From CAVSXS01 sp963767715 (GTDB lineage: Bacteria; Chloroflexota; Ktedonobacteria; Ktedonobacterales; Ktedonobacteraceae), in contig CAVYFA010000009.1 of assembly GCA_963767715.1 (NCBI GenBank), positions 1-64,000 on the forward strand: a stretch of DNA of 64,000 nt. Direction: 5' to 3'. The notes beneath the pieces were generated by a model, which saw nothing but the letters and a program-made list of their open reading frames with translations, searched no databases and was not told where the DNA came from. Shown in pieces: positions 49,089 through 56,964 of the stretch. Made by a program: the position numbers and the translations under genes. The first letter of the stretch is position 1; every line of letters starts with the position of its first letter.

Positions 49089-49850
49089 ATGAAGAGCAAA
49101 ACCGTACAAACGAACACGAACATCTGGCCAGCCGTGCGCATAATCGAGCTGCTCACAGCTCTAACAACCGGCATTCCCATCTGGCGCACGTATGGTCTGT
49201 GGGCGGCGATACGCTATCTTGCAAGCCTCACTCTGGCGATGAAGGTTCAGCGCATCTTTCTAGCGGCTATGATACGCAAAATCGGCCCAGAACAGGTCTC
49301 ACCGGCCGACGTGGTGACATTGAGCCGGGGAGCAGCGAGTGGGGTGCTGGCCGGGCTGGTGGCATCGGGCATCCGCGACCGCACCGGGCTGGCCGGTCGG
49401 CTGAGCTGGTCGCTGATCCTGCTGGAAGCCTCAGCCGTAGACTGGCTGGATGGGCCGCTTGCCCGCCAATTCGGTCCCACGCGCTTAGGCAGCGTAATGG
49501 ATATCGAGTCGGATTCCTGGCTGACGCTCTGGTCCGCCGTCAGCGCCACCGCGTGGGGCGACCTGCCGCGCTCGTGCCTGCTGCCGCCCATCATCCGCTA
49601 TCTTGACCCCATCCTCGACCTGAGCCGGGGCAGACTCCCACACGGCGGCGGTCCCTGGTGGAGTCGCCTGGCCGGAACAGCCCAGATGGCTCTGTACCTG
49701 GCCGCGCTCGCTCCCCTCAAGGGTCACTGGCGAGAGCGGATGATGCGCGCGGTGAGAATAGTGGCATTGCCGGTAAGCGGCGGACAGGGCATGGCGATAG
49801 TGGTGCTGCTGGCGAGAAAATGGATTCGCTGTGGGTCGGGTATGCGTTAG
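49089..49850 (+). CDS. CDP-alcohol phosphatidyltransferase family protein
   Basis: This 253-residue membrane protein has the CDP-alcohol transferase motif at DWLDGPLARQFGPTRLGSVMDIESD (about 133-157). Spacing between AR and the next Gly is seven rather than the usual eight residues, with all acidic positions kept. Its alcohol substrate cannot be told. It is a different branch from the pgsA gene at 38.3 kb. ATG 49089 is the likely start; no good ribosome site was seen. A hairpin follows at 49938. Confidence 0.75.
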   Translation: MKSKTVQTNTNIWPAVRIIELLTALTTGIPIWRTYGLWAAIRYLASLTLAMKVQRIFLAAMIRKIGPEQVSPADVVTLSRGAASGVLAGLVASGIRDRTGLAGRLSWSLILLEASAVDWLDGPLARQFGPTRLGSVMDIESDSWLTLWSAVSATAWGDLPRSCLLPPIIRYLDPILDLSRGRLPHGGGPWWSRLAGTAQMALYLAALAPLKGHWRERMMRAVRIVALPVSGGQGMAIVVLLARKWIRCGSGMR

Positions 49851-49937
49851 CAGCGAAAGTGATGATTGATGATCTACAATGGCTGAGGATGATAAGCGAA
49901 ACTGAACAGATCATCTACCATGTGCAGCAGGAGTAAC

Positions 49938-49963
49938 GGTGCCGCCCTTATAGGGACGGCACC
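49938..49963 (+). terminator. Hairpin after the CDP-alcohol transferase gene
   Basis: GGTGCCGCCC pairs with GGGACGGCACC with one bulged base, loop TTATA. The T-run is weak. Confidence 0.5.
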
Positions 49964-49977
49964 AGCCATTTATACCC

Positions 49978-50160
49978 CTAATTCCTGCGCAGCGTCAGCA
50001 CCATTGGCAGGCGGTTGAGCATCAGCAGGCCAGCCGGGATTAAGATACCGGTCAGGCAACAGAAATATCCAAGCAGCGCCCAGAGATATCCTGCCCACCA
50101 GCCTATAAAAATGAAATAGAGGGCGCGATCAATCGCGCCCCTACGATGTCCGGCTAGCCG
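49978..50160 (-). pseudogene. YccF-like small membrane protein remnant, in frame behind nuoH
   Basis: After the nuoH stop (TAG, 50161-50163) the same frame continues open for 60 codons, ending LYFIFIGWWAGYLWALLGYF...LMLNRLPMVLTLRRN and stop at 49978. The pattern RA.YF...GWW...W...CLT..GIP.GL.M.NRLP.V.TL is that of small YccF-type membrane proteins. No ATG, GTG or TTG lies in frame after the nuoH stop, and a palindromic repeat (50121-50140) covers the expected N-terminus. It is either a 5'-truncated gene or, less likely, a readthrough extension. Confidence 0.5.
50121..50146. repeat. Dispersed palindromic repeat, copy A
   Basis: GGGCGCGATCAATCGCGCCC followed by CTACGA. It matches copy B at 51571-51596 in the same orientation, and the two bracket nuoH. 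Confidence 0.7.
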
Positions 50161-51549
50161 CTATTGCTGCGTACTTCCCGCGGTACTCGCGCTGGCACGC
50201 TCCGGTAGCTGCCCGGCGGCAGCCGTGGGAGCGGGAATAGCCTGCGCCCGGCGGCGGGCACGAATGGCCGGGGCCTGCGCCCGGCGCGTGGTAGCAACGG
50301 TAGCGCGCCTGACGATGAGGACGAAGACGACAAGCATAGCCCAGTTGACAACGCCCAGCACGATCTCGAAGAGCCAGTTGGGTGAGCCCAGGCTGTTCAT
50401 CACCAGGAAGATCAGGGCGGTGATGATGATATTGAGCAGGGTGGTCGGGATCAGGATCAGCCAGGCGAACTGCATCAACTGGTCGGCTCGCAGGCGCGGC
50501 AGCGTGCTGCGCACCCAGATGAAGACCAGGCAGAGCAGGTAGACCTTGATGGTGAAGTAGGCGATGGCGAGCAGGTTGCCCAGCAAGCCCCAGCCAAAGT
50601 TGCCAAGACCGGTCAGGAAGGTCACGCCAGGGCCGGAGAAGCCCCCCAGGAAAAGGTACGAAGCGATGGCAGAGACAATCGTCATATTGCCGTATTCGCC
50701 CAGGTAGAACAAGCCCCAGCGCATTCCGCTGTATTCCGTGAGATAGCCCGCGACCAGCTCGGATTCTGCCTCGGGCAGATCGAACGGGGAGCGGTTGGTC
50801 TCGGCCAGACCGCAGGTGTAGTAGATGACAATCATGAGCGGCTGTACCAGGAAGAACCATGCCCAGGGAGTGAATCCCTGGAAGACGAAGTTGAAGAAGC
50901 CGATGCCCTTGCCGGGCCAGAGACCGGCGGACTGGTAGTTCTGGATATCATGGATAGAAATCGTGCCAAGCCCAGTATTAGAGAGGACGCTGGTCAACAT
51001 CACAATGCTCACCAGGGACAGCACGAGCGGCAGCTCGTAGGAGATCATCTGCGCAGCCGCACGCAGACCACCGATCAGCGAATATTTGTTATTGGAACTC
51101 CAACCAGCCATTACAGCGCCCACAACGTCGATGGAACTCATAGCGACGTAGTAGACGATGCCGGTGGCAAGCGCGGTGCCGGGAAGACTCACATAAGGCG
51201 AGAGCGGTATGACGGCAAAGGCAGCGATGACCGGGGCAAGGAAGACCGATGGAGCCAGGATGAAGAGAGTTTTATCGGCCAGCCCGGCGTGGATATCCTC
51301 TTTCAAGAGCAGCTTGCCCACGTCTGCTACGGTCTGCAGCAGGCCCCATGGGCCTGTATGAATTGGGCCGACGCGATCCTGCATCCAGGCCATAACCTTG
51401 CGCTCTACCAGGATCAGTATCACCGCGCTTGTCAGCACAAAGCCGAAGAAGGAGAGGAAGGCCACCACAAACTGCAAAATTTGCAGCCAGAAATTCGCAT
51501 CGAATTGGAACGTGGCCGCGCTCCTCGCTACAATACTTGCTAGATACAT
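50161..51549 (-). CDS. nuoH: NADH-quinone oxidoreductase subunit H
   Basis: This membrane subunit of complex I is next to the quinone site. The 462-residue protein has about eight membrane segments and the conserved VERKVMAWMQDRVGP, VDVVGAVMAGWSSNNKYSLIGGLRAAAQMISYELPL and LAETNRSPFDLPEAESELVAGYLTEYSGMRW (the quinone-loop glutamates). About 70 residues at the C-terminus (RRATVATTRRAQAPAI onward) are an Ala/Arg-rich extension absent from most NuoH. It starts at ATG 51549 with GGAG upstream and follows nuoD at 57 bases, with a palindromic repeat between. Confidence 0.95.
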   Translation of the reverse strand: MYLASIVARSAATFQFDANFWLQILQFVVAFLSFFGFVLTSAVILILVERKVMAWMQDRVGPIHTGPWGLLQTVADVGKLLLKEDIHAGLADKTLFILAPSVFLAPVIAAFAVIPLSPYVSLPGTALATGIVYYVAMSSIDVVGAVMAGWSSNNKYSLIGGLRAAAQMISYELPLVLSLVSIVMLTSVLSNTGLGTISIHDIQNYQSAGLWPGKGIGFFNFVFQGFTPWAWFFLVQPLMIVIYYTCGLAETNRSPFDLPEAESELVAGYLTEYSGMRWGLFYLGEYGNMTIVSAIASYLFLGGFSGPGVTFLTGLGNFGWGLLGNLLAIAYFTIKVYLLCLVFIWVRSTLPRLRADQLMQFAWLILIPTTLLNIIITALIFLVMNSLGSPNWLFEIVLGVVNWAMLVVFVLIVRRATVATTRRAQAPAIRARRRAQAIPAPTAAAGQLPERASASTAGSTQQ

Positions 51550-51570
51550 ATGATAACTCCGCGATATACC

Positions 51571-51596
51571 GGGACGCGATCAATCGCGCCTCTACG
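51571..51596. repeat. Dispersed palindromic repeat, copy B
   Basis: GGGACGCGATCAATCGCGCC followed by TCTACGA, between nuoD and nuoH. It differs from copy A (50121-50146) at only a few bases. Confidence 0.7.
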
Positions 51597-51606
51597 AACA
51601 TCCGCT

Positions 51607-52761
51607 TTAGCGATCGACTTCGCCCAGCACGAGGTCAATGCTGCCCATGATAGCAACAACATCGCTCATTTTGTGCCCACGCAGGATTTCGGGAAGAATT
51701 TGCAGGTTGACGAAGGACGGGCCGCGAATTTTCGCCCGCCAGGGATACTCGCTGCCATCGCTGATAAAGTAGATGCCGAGCTCGCCCTTGCTGCTTTCGA
51801 TGGCGAAGTAAGTTTCGCCACGCGGTGGACGTAGAGCGATAGGCGTGCGTGTGGAGATGGGACCGCCGGGCATCTTATCGAGAGCTACGCGGCAGAGACG
51901 AGAGCTCTCGGTGATTTCCTGCATGCGCACCATGTACCGCGCGAAGCAGTCGCCTTCCTGGCGCACCTGCACATTGACCGGCACTTCGCGATAGGCCATA
52001 TACGGGCGATGCACGCGCAGATCCCAGTTGACGCCGCTGGCGCGCAGAATCGGGCCGGTCATGCCCCAGGCGATAGCCTGCTGCTGATCGATATAGCCTA
52101 CGCCCTGGGTACGCGCCTCAAAGATCTCGTTGCCGGTCAGCAGCGTATCCAGTTCCTGCATATTCTTGTCGAAGCGATCGAGGAAGTCCTCGCAATTCTT
52201 GAGCCAGCCCTTCGGAAAATCGTGCAGCACCCCGCCGACGCGCAAGTAGTTCACATTGAAGCGGCTGCCTCCCAGGGCCTCGAAGAGGTCCATAATCCCT
52301 TCGCGGTCGCGCATCGTCCACATGACGGGGGTGAAGGCGCCGAGGTCCAGGCCGTAGGTGCCGATGGCGACGAGGTGGCTGGCGATACGCTGCAACTCTC
52401 CAACGAGCAGGCGGATATACTGCGCCCGGCGCGGTGGCTCCAGGCTCATCAACTGCTCCACGGCACCAGCATAGGCTATCTCGTTGAGCATCGGCGAGAG
52501 GTAGTCCGCGTTATCCATGTAGCGGATGCCCCCCATGACAGGGCGATTCTCCAGGATTTTCTCGATGCCGCGATGCAGGTAGCCGATAACGGGCGTGCTA
52601 TCTACTACGGTTTCGCCTTCCAGCGTCATCACCATACGCAGCACGCCATGCGTGCTGGGATGCTGTGGCCCCATATTGAGGAGCATCTCCTGGGTTTTAA
52701 TCTCCTCTGCGCCTTCGATGTCATCAGAAAGAATGCTGCCATTCGATTGATTAGTTACCAT
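51607..52761 (-). CDS. nuoD: NADH-quinone oxidoreductase subunit D
   Basis: The 49-kDa subunit of complex I sits at the quinone chamber. Of 384 residues, key segments are LNMGPQHPSTHGVLRMVMTLEGE, GYLHRGIEKI, MDNADYLSPM, TPVMWTMRDREGIMDLFEALGGSRFN and the C-terminal GSIDLVLGEVDR. The start is ATG 52761 behind AGAGG. Upstream are an unusual small membrane gene and nuoC. Confidence 0.96.
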   Translation of the reverse strand: MVTNQSNGSILSDDIEGAEEIKTQEMLLNMGPQHPSTHGVLRMVMTLEGETVVDSTPVIGYLHRGIEKILENRPVMGGIRYMDNADYLSPMLNEIAYAGAVEQLMSLEPPRRAQYIRLLVGELQRIASHLVAIGTYGLDLGAFTPVMWTMRDREGIMDLFEALGGSRFNVNYLRVGGVLHDFPKGWLKNCEDFLDRFDKNMQELDTLLTGNEIFEARTQGVGYIDQQQAIAWGMTGPILRASGVNWDLRVHRPYMAYREVPVNVQVRQEGDCFARYMVRMQEITESSRLCRVALDKMPGGPISTRTPIALRPPRGETYFAIESSKGELGIYFISDGSEYPWRAKIRGPSFVNLQILPEILRGHKMSDVVAIMGSIDLVLGEVDR

Positions 52762-52784
52762 GAATATACCTCTTCATGTCAAAG

Positions 52785-53168
52785 CTACTGAGTTTTACGC
52801 ATCTTGCGCATACGCGTATAGCGTGCATACACGTTATATGTCCAGAACAGGCCCATTAAGGCTGCCATTCCAGCGAAGAGGAGGCGATTAGGATCGGCAT
52901 AGAAATAGGCCAGGGTGAAAGCCATGCCCCAGCAACCAAGCGCGACCATAGCTGGAAATAAGAGGCTTTGCGGCCCAGCTAATCTTGATGGAGCAACACG
53001 ACGGCCCGCCTGGCTCCCTTGCGCTGTCGTCGCCAATGTGCCGGATGCCTGCGACGCCTGTTGCGATGCAGGCTGGGAGGCGCGCTGTCGAGCCGTTCCG
53101 TCCTTGGATGTTTTTTTTCTTATCCTGCTGGCTTTTGGCATTCGCTTATTCCGTTGAGCTTGATTCAT
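52785..53168 (-). CDS. Small membrane protein of the nuo operon
   Basis: The 127-residue protein lies between nuoC and nuoD in another frame, overlapping the 3' end of nuoC by 23 bases. The first 60 residues are basic and rich in Gln, Ser and Ala (RQRASQPASQQASQ). They are followed by two membrane segments (LLFPAMVALGCWGMAFTLAYFYA; RLLFAGMAALMGLFWTYNVYARY) and a basic end. I do not recognise a complex I subunit. The position suggests an accessory or assembly role in this lineage. ATG 53168 is the likely start. Confidence 0.65.
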   Translation of the reverse strand: MNQAQRNKRMPKASRIRKKTSKDGTARQRASQPASQQASQASGTLATTAQGSQAGRRVAPSRLAGPQSLLFPAMVALGCWGMAFTLAYFYADPNRLLFAGMAALMGLFWTYNVYARYTRMRKMRKTQ

Positions 53169-53856
53169 TGTTTGAGTTTGATTCCTTGTTGCCCTCGAAG
53201 GCATGGCCAAAGGTGGGCGTACCTGGATGCAGGCGCTCCTCGAGACCCTGCCCGAGTTTTTTCTGCACCACGTGTTCCACGCCGCGCTGCTGGTATTGCC
53301 CTGCCACGGCCATGTTTGGATCAACCTGAGTGGTGGCCGGTGGCTTCGGGGTATGAGGAACCTGGTGGAAGCTCTTGAGCAGCGGGTAGCCCTCAAAATC
53401 ATCGTCGAGCAGCATGCGCCGCAGGTCAGGATGGCCGGTAAAACGAATGCCATACATATCGTAGGTTTCGCGCTCTAACCAGTTGGCCGTCGGCCAGACG
53501 GAGACGACGCTGCCCACCTCCGGTTTCTCGTGATCGAGACGCACTTTGATCTGGAGCAACTGCCCGCGCGTAAGCGAGCGCAGGTGGTAGACGGTTTCGA
53601 GATGATCGAGCATATCGACGCCCGATATGCAGCTCAACATGTCAAAGCCGAGCTGGTCGCGCAGGAAACGGCAGACGGCGAGCAGGTTCGTGGCATCAAC
53701 CTCGATACCGAGATAATCGCCTTGCAACGTGCGAGCCCCTACTTCCTTGCCGGTAATCTGCGCGATGGGCGCCAGATCACGGGCAAGCGCAGCATTCTGA
53801 TCCCGATAGCCGGTAGTTGCGCTGGGCAGGCTCTTCGCGCGCGGTACTAAATCCAT
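53146..53856 (-). CDS. nuoC: NADH-quinone oxidoreductase subunit C
   Basis: The 30-kDa subunit of complex I. Of 236 residues, the core is YLGIEVDATNLLAVCRFLRDQLGFDMLSCISGVDM, VYHLRSLTRGQLLQIKVRL, then the signature SVWPTANWLERETYDMYGIRFTGHPDLRRMLL with DDFEGYPLLKSF. The last 60 residues are an extra hydrophilic tail. ATG 53856 follows GGGAG and overlaps the end of nuoA by ten bases, so no nuoB lies between them. Confidence 0.95.
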   Translation of the reverse strand: MDLVPRAKSLPSATTGYRDQNAALARDLAPIAQITGKEVGARTLQGDYLGIEVDATNLLAVCRFLRDQLGFDMLSCISGVDMLDHLETVYHLRSLTRGQLLQIKVRLDHEKPEVGSVVSVWPTANWLERETYDMYGIRFTGHPDLRRMLLDDDFEGYPLLKSFHQVPHTPKPPATTQVDPNMAVAGQYQQRGVEHVVQKKLGQGLEERLHPGTPTFGHAFEGNKESNSNNESSSTE

Positions 53857-54209
53857 CGTACAACTCCCTTGCGCCATGCATAGGCCAGACCAAGCGCGAG
53901 AATGATGATAAAGATCAGGATTTCAAAGAAGCCGAAGAAGCTTAATTGCTTGAAAATAACCGCCCAGGAGATGATAAAGACGATATCGACATCGAAAGCC
54001 ACGAAGAGCAGAGCAAAAATATAGAAGCCGAGTGGGTACTGAACCCAGGCGGAACCGATAGGGGTCTCGCCCAATTCGTACGTTTGCAGCTTTTCCTTTG
54101 TTCTTCTATGCGGGGCAAGTATATTCACCACGGTCATCGTGAGAATGACGAAGCCGAAGCCCGCGGCAAGCATAATGGCTGCATATAAATAACCGACGTT
54201 GGTAGTCAC
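53847..54209 (-). CDS. nuoA: NADH-quinone oxidoreductase subunit A
   Basis: This 120-residue membrane subunit of complex I has three membrane segments. The conserved loop YELGETPIGSAWVQYPLGFYIFALLFVAFDVDIVFIISW is complete, though the Cys often found in that loop (YECG) is replaced by Leu. GTG 54209 follows GGAGG. It is the first gene of the operon, with an extended -10 at 54282-54290 about 75 bases upstream. Confidence 0.95.
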   Translation of the reverse strand: MTTNVGYLYAAIMLAAGFGFVILTMTVVNILAPHRRTKEKLQTYELGETPIGSAWVQYPLGFYIFALLFVAFDVDIVFIISWAVIFKQLSFFGFFEILIFIIILALGLAYAWRKGVVRWI

Positions 54210-54281
54210 GTGCCTTCCTCCAACTCCAAATGTGCCTGACGCACGCCGAATTCACCTGTGCGTACAGGTAGAATGCTGTTT

Positions 54282-54290
54282 TGATTATAG
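54282..54290 (-). promoter_or_regulatory. Extended -10 of the nuo operon
   Basis: On the minus strand TGCTATAAT lies about 75 bases before the nuoA start. No convincing -35. Confidence 0.6.
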
Positions 54291-54344
54291 CACAGGGTTG
54301 AAGATGGCGACAAAGGACGAAACCCGGCTGCCGGGACGGGTGAG

Positions 54345-56837
54345 TTACATCGCCGGCAAGTCTGGCACGGTCACAGTTTCCGGCTTGGCCAGAAATTGTA
54401 TCCCGGTCATGCCGGTATGGCCGGCGGCCTCGGAGATCGAGACGACAATTACGCTGACGTTATCGTCCCCACCCCCTTTGAGGGCCGCCTGGATCAGCTC
54501 TTCACCGGTCCTGGTGGGGTCTGGCTCCGGCGCAGCAATAATGCGCTGAATTTCGGGGTCGCGCACCATATCCCACAGGCCATCCGTACAGAGCAACAAC
54601 TTATCGCCGGGCTGCAGCTCCACGGAGAATGAATCGACCTCTACGACCGGCTTTTCACCCAGGCTCCGGTAAATCTGGTTGCGCTTGGGATGCGTATAAA
54701 TATCGTCCGGCTGGATAATGCCGGCATCGACCAGGCTGGCAACGACGGAGTGGTCGCGCGTGACCTTCGTCAATCCTGTTGACTGCCGGTAGAGATACGT
54801 GCGGCTATCACCTACATTCGCGATATAGGCCATCGAGCCGATAATCAGGGCCGTTGTCATAGTCGTTCCCATATCCGCCCGATCCTGTATGTTGCGCTGG
54901 TGGACGGCGTAGTTGGCTTGCTGCACCCCTTCTTCAAGCAATTTGAGATAGCTCTGGTCGTCCATGCCACCATTAGTGACAGAGATTTTCGGCAACATGA
55001 AATCGATCATGGTTTGAATGGCAGTGCGGCTGGCATCCTGCCCATTGGCGTGACCGCCCATGCCATCTGCAATGATGAACAGGCCGAACTGCATCGGCTG
55101 TGCATTATGCGATTTCGCCGCCTGAAAGGCGAAGAAGCTGTCTTCATTCGGCTTATGCTGGCGCTTTAATCCAACGTTGGTGACAGACCCGACAGCCAGG
55201 CTGACGTTGCGCAATTCGCGTACGACATGGCCACCTGCATCGGCATTATTGTGCCCATTTCTCGCCATTATCGGCACCGTCGGCGCGTCCATGGCATCCG
55301 TTGATGCCTCGTAATCCGATCTCGCCTGTTCGGGGAGCCAGGGCTGCTCCGGCTGTGCTTGTGAAACTGGCGCGGGCGGGGGAGCTGCGGGAACAGTGGG
55401 CGCGGGAGGAGACACCTGCGGCAGCGGCTGTGAGGGAACCTTATTCAATTGCTGCGCGGGACTGTGGTTGTTGCGCTGCGACTCTTCGGCGATGCGCCTG
55501 GCTTCCAGTGGGGCACTGCGACGCGCGGCGGCCTCGTCTGCCTTGAAACGTTCCAATTCCTCCCGATTACTCCTGCGCTGCGTGCGCCGGCGCCCAAAGA
55601 CCAGGCTGACCAGCACGAGCAGCAGCACCAGAAAGATCACTCCCGCGACCAGCCCGACGACCAGGATCACTCCGGTGGGGATACCGAGGAAATTACCGGA
55701 ACCACCCGCGTTGTTCTGCCCGCCCGCACCACCCGCCGTCGTGGGCGTGCCGCCTGAGCCGTTCCGTTCCTTCGCGGCGGCCTGCTGCGCGAAGCTCCTG
55801 GCGGCCTGGAAATTGGGGTTGTTGACCTTGCTCGGCTCCTGGGTGATGACCTCCAATTTCTGCTGTGCCAGCACATAGTTGCCCTGGTCAAAGGCCTGGA
55901 CGCCGGCCTCCCACTGCTGCTTCAAAATATTCACGCCATGCGCTTGCTGCACGAGCGAGCCCTGCTGCTCCAGGGTTTGCAGATTCGCTGCCGTAAAGGG
56001 CGCTGCATTCGTCCCGGAGACCTGCATGCCGATAAAATGCCCCTGGGTATCCACGAAAGGCATCCCCGGCTCGAACTTCGGTGACGATGCTGCCGGAACC
56101 GGCGTTGTCCCCGGTGCACTCGCCGGCGGGGTGGAGGGGTTGATGGGCGTCAAAAACGCTTGTGCTTGAGTCACCGAAGTGGTTGGCACGATCGGCCACG
56201 GCACCACAGCACTTGGATCGGCCAGTTCGATCCCTACACCGGTGGACGGGTTGACCATGCCAGGGTCCAGATAGGGCTGCATATCCAGGTTGGAGGTATG
56301 GAACGAGATGAGTACCCCCCCGCCGACGGGGGTTTTCGAGAGGAATTCGCGCGGCCCGACGCTGGTGCCCTGCTGATCCTGGCAGACGGCATTGGCGCAC
56401 TGCAGGGTATGCAGTAGCGTCAGGCTGGGAGTAGTATTGGTGTACGTGTTGTTGGCCAGGATTTGAATCTGGCTCAGACGGCTGCCTTTGACGCAGGTGC
56501 CTCCCTGGGGGGAGAGCAGCGCTCCATCTGTGACGATCCAGTTGTTCTGGTCGGTCGCTGAGGCGGCGGGCCAGCTCGCGATGAGCGTACCCAGCGCCGT
56601 GCACGTTACTTGCGTCTTTTGTGGCGTGGTGTAGGTGATCGCCAGGCGCACCACCGACACGCCTGCCTGCTCGAGCACGCCGGTGGGCGAGAGCGACGGG
56701 CCGGCCACGCGAGCGGCAGCGGCAGAGGCAACCGAGGGGAGCAGCAGGGACAGCAACATCAGTAGCCCGCCAAGCATCGACAACGCGACCCTTCCCATTC
56801 CCCCGTACGCCGCAGGTGTAAATCGATACGTATTCAT
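54345..56837 (-). CDS. PP2C-type Ser/Thr phosphatase with exported sensor domain
   Basis: The 830-residue protein has a signal/anchor segment at about 15-40 (VALSMLGGLLMLLSLLLPSVASA). An exported domain of about 330 residues follows, in which VVRLAITYT, GTLIASWPA, NNWIVTDGALL and FVDTQGHFIGMQV resemble a trypsin-like fold without a clear catalytic triad. After a small TPR-like part and a Gly-rich linker comes a membrane segment (GVILVVGLVAGVIFLVLLLVLVSLVF, about 388-413), then a Pro-rich linker. The PP2C domain (about 575-810) has PNEDSFFAF, FIIADGMGGHANGQ, MGTTMTTALI, VGDSRTYLYR, LLLCTDGLWDM and GGGDDNVSVIVV with all metal Asp residues. It should remove phosphates from kinase targets in response to an outside state. 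It follows the kinase gene on the same strand. Confidence 0.9.
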   Translation of the reverse strand: MNTYRFTPAAYGGMGRVALSMLGGLLMLLSLLLPSVASAAAARVAGPSLSPTGVLEQAGVSVVRLAITYTTPQKTQVTCTALGTLIASWPAASATDQNNWIVTDGALLSPQGGTCVKGSRLSQIQILANNTYTNTTPSLTLLHTLQCANAVCQDQQGTSVGPREFLSKTPVGGGVLISFHTSNLDMQPYLDPGMVNPSTGVGIELADPSAVVPWPIVPTTSVTQAQAFLTPINPSTPPASAPGTTPVPAASSPKFEPGMPFVDTQGHFIGMQVSGTNAAPFTAANLQTLEQQGSLVQQAHGVNILKQQWEAGVQAFDQGNYVLAQQKLEVITQEPSKVNNPNFQAARSFAQQAAAKERNGSGGTPTTAGGAGGQNNAGGSGNFLGIPTGVILVVGLVAGVIFLVLLLVLVSLVFGRRRTQRRSNREELERFKADEAAARRSAPLEARRIAEESQRNNHSPAQQLNKVPSQPLPQVSPPAPTVPAAPPPAPVSQAQPEQPWLPEQARSDYEASTDAMDAPTVPIMARNGHNNADAGGHVVRELRNVSLAVGSVTNVGLKRQHKPNEDSFFAFQAAKSHNAQPMQFGLFIIADGMGGHANGQDASRTAIQTMIDFMLPKISVTNGGMDDQSYLKLLEEGVQQANYAVHQRNIQDRADMGTTMTTALIIGSMAYIANVGDSRTYLYRQSTGLTKVTRDHSVVASLVDAGIIQPDDIYTHPKRNQIYRSLGEKPVVEVDSFSVELQPGDKLLLCTDGLWDMVRDPEIQRIIAAPEPDPTRTGEELIQAALKGGGDDNVSVIVVSISEAAGHTGMTGIQFLAKPETVTVPDLPAM

Positions 56838-56964
56838 CTTTCGCTGTAACTCCCTTATTTCGGGTTGTATGCGATCCGGGAATGCCTCTCCGATTAATCT
56901 TAGTATTGCTACTGTATTTCTATTTTATCGCATTACTGTGTCACTGTATCAATGTTTCAGTGTA

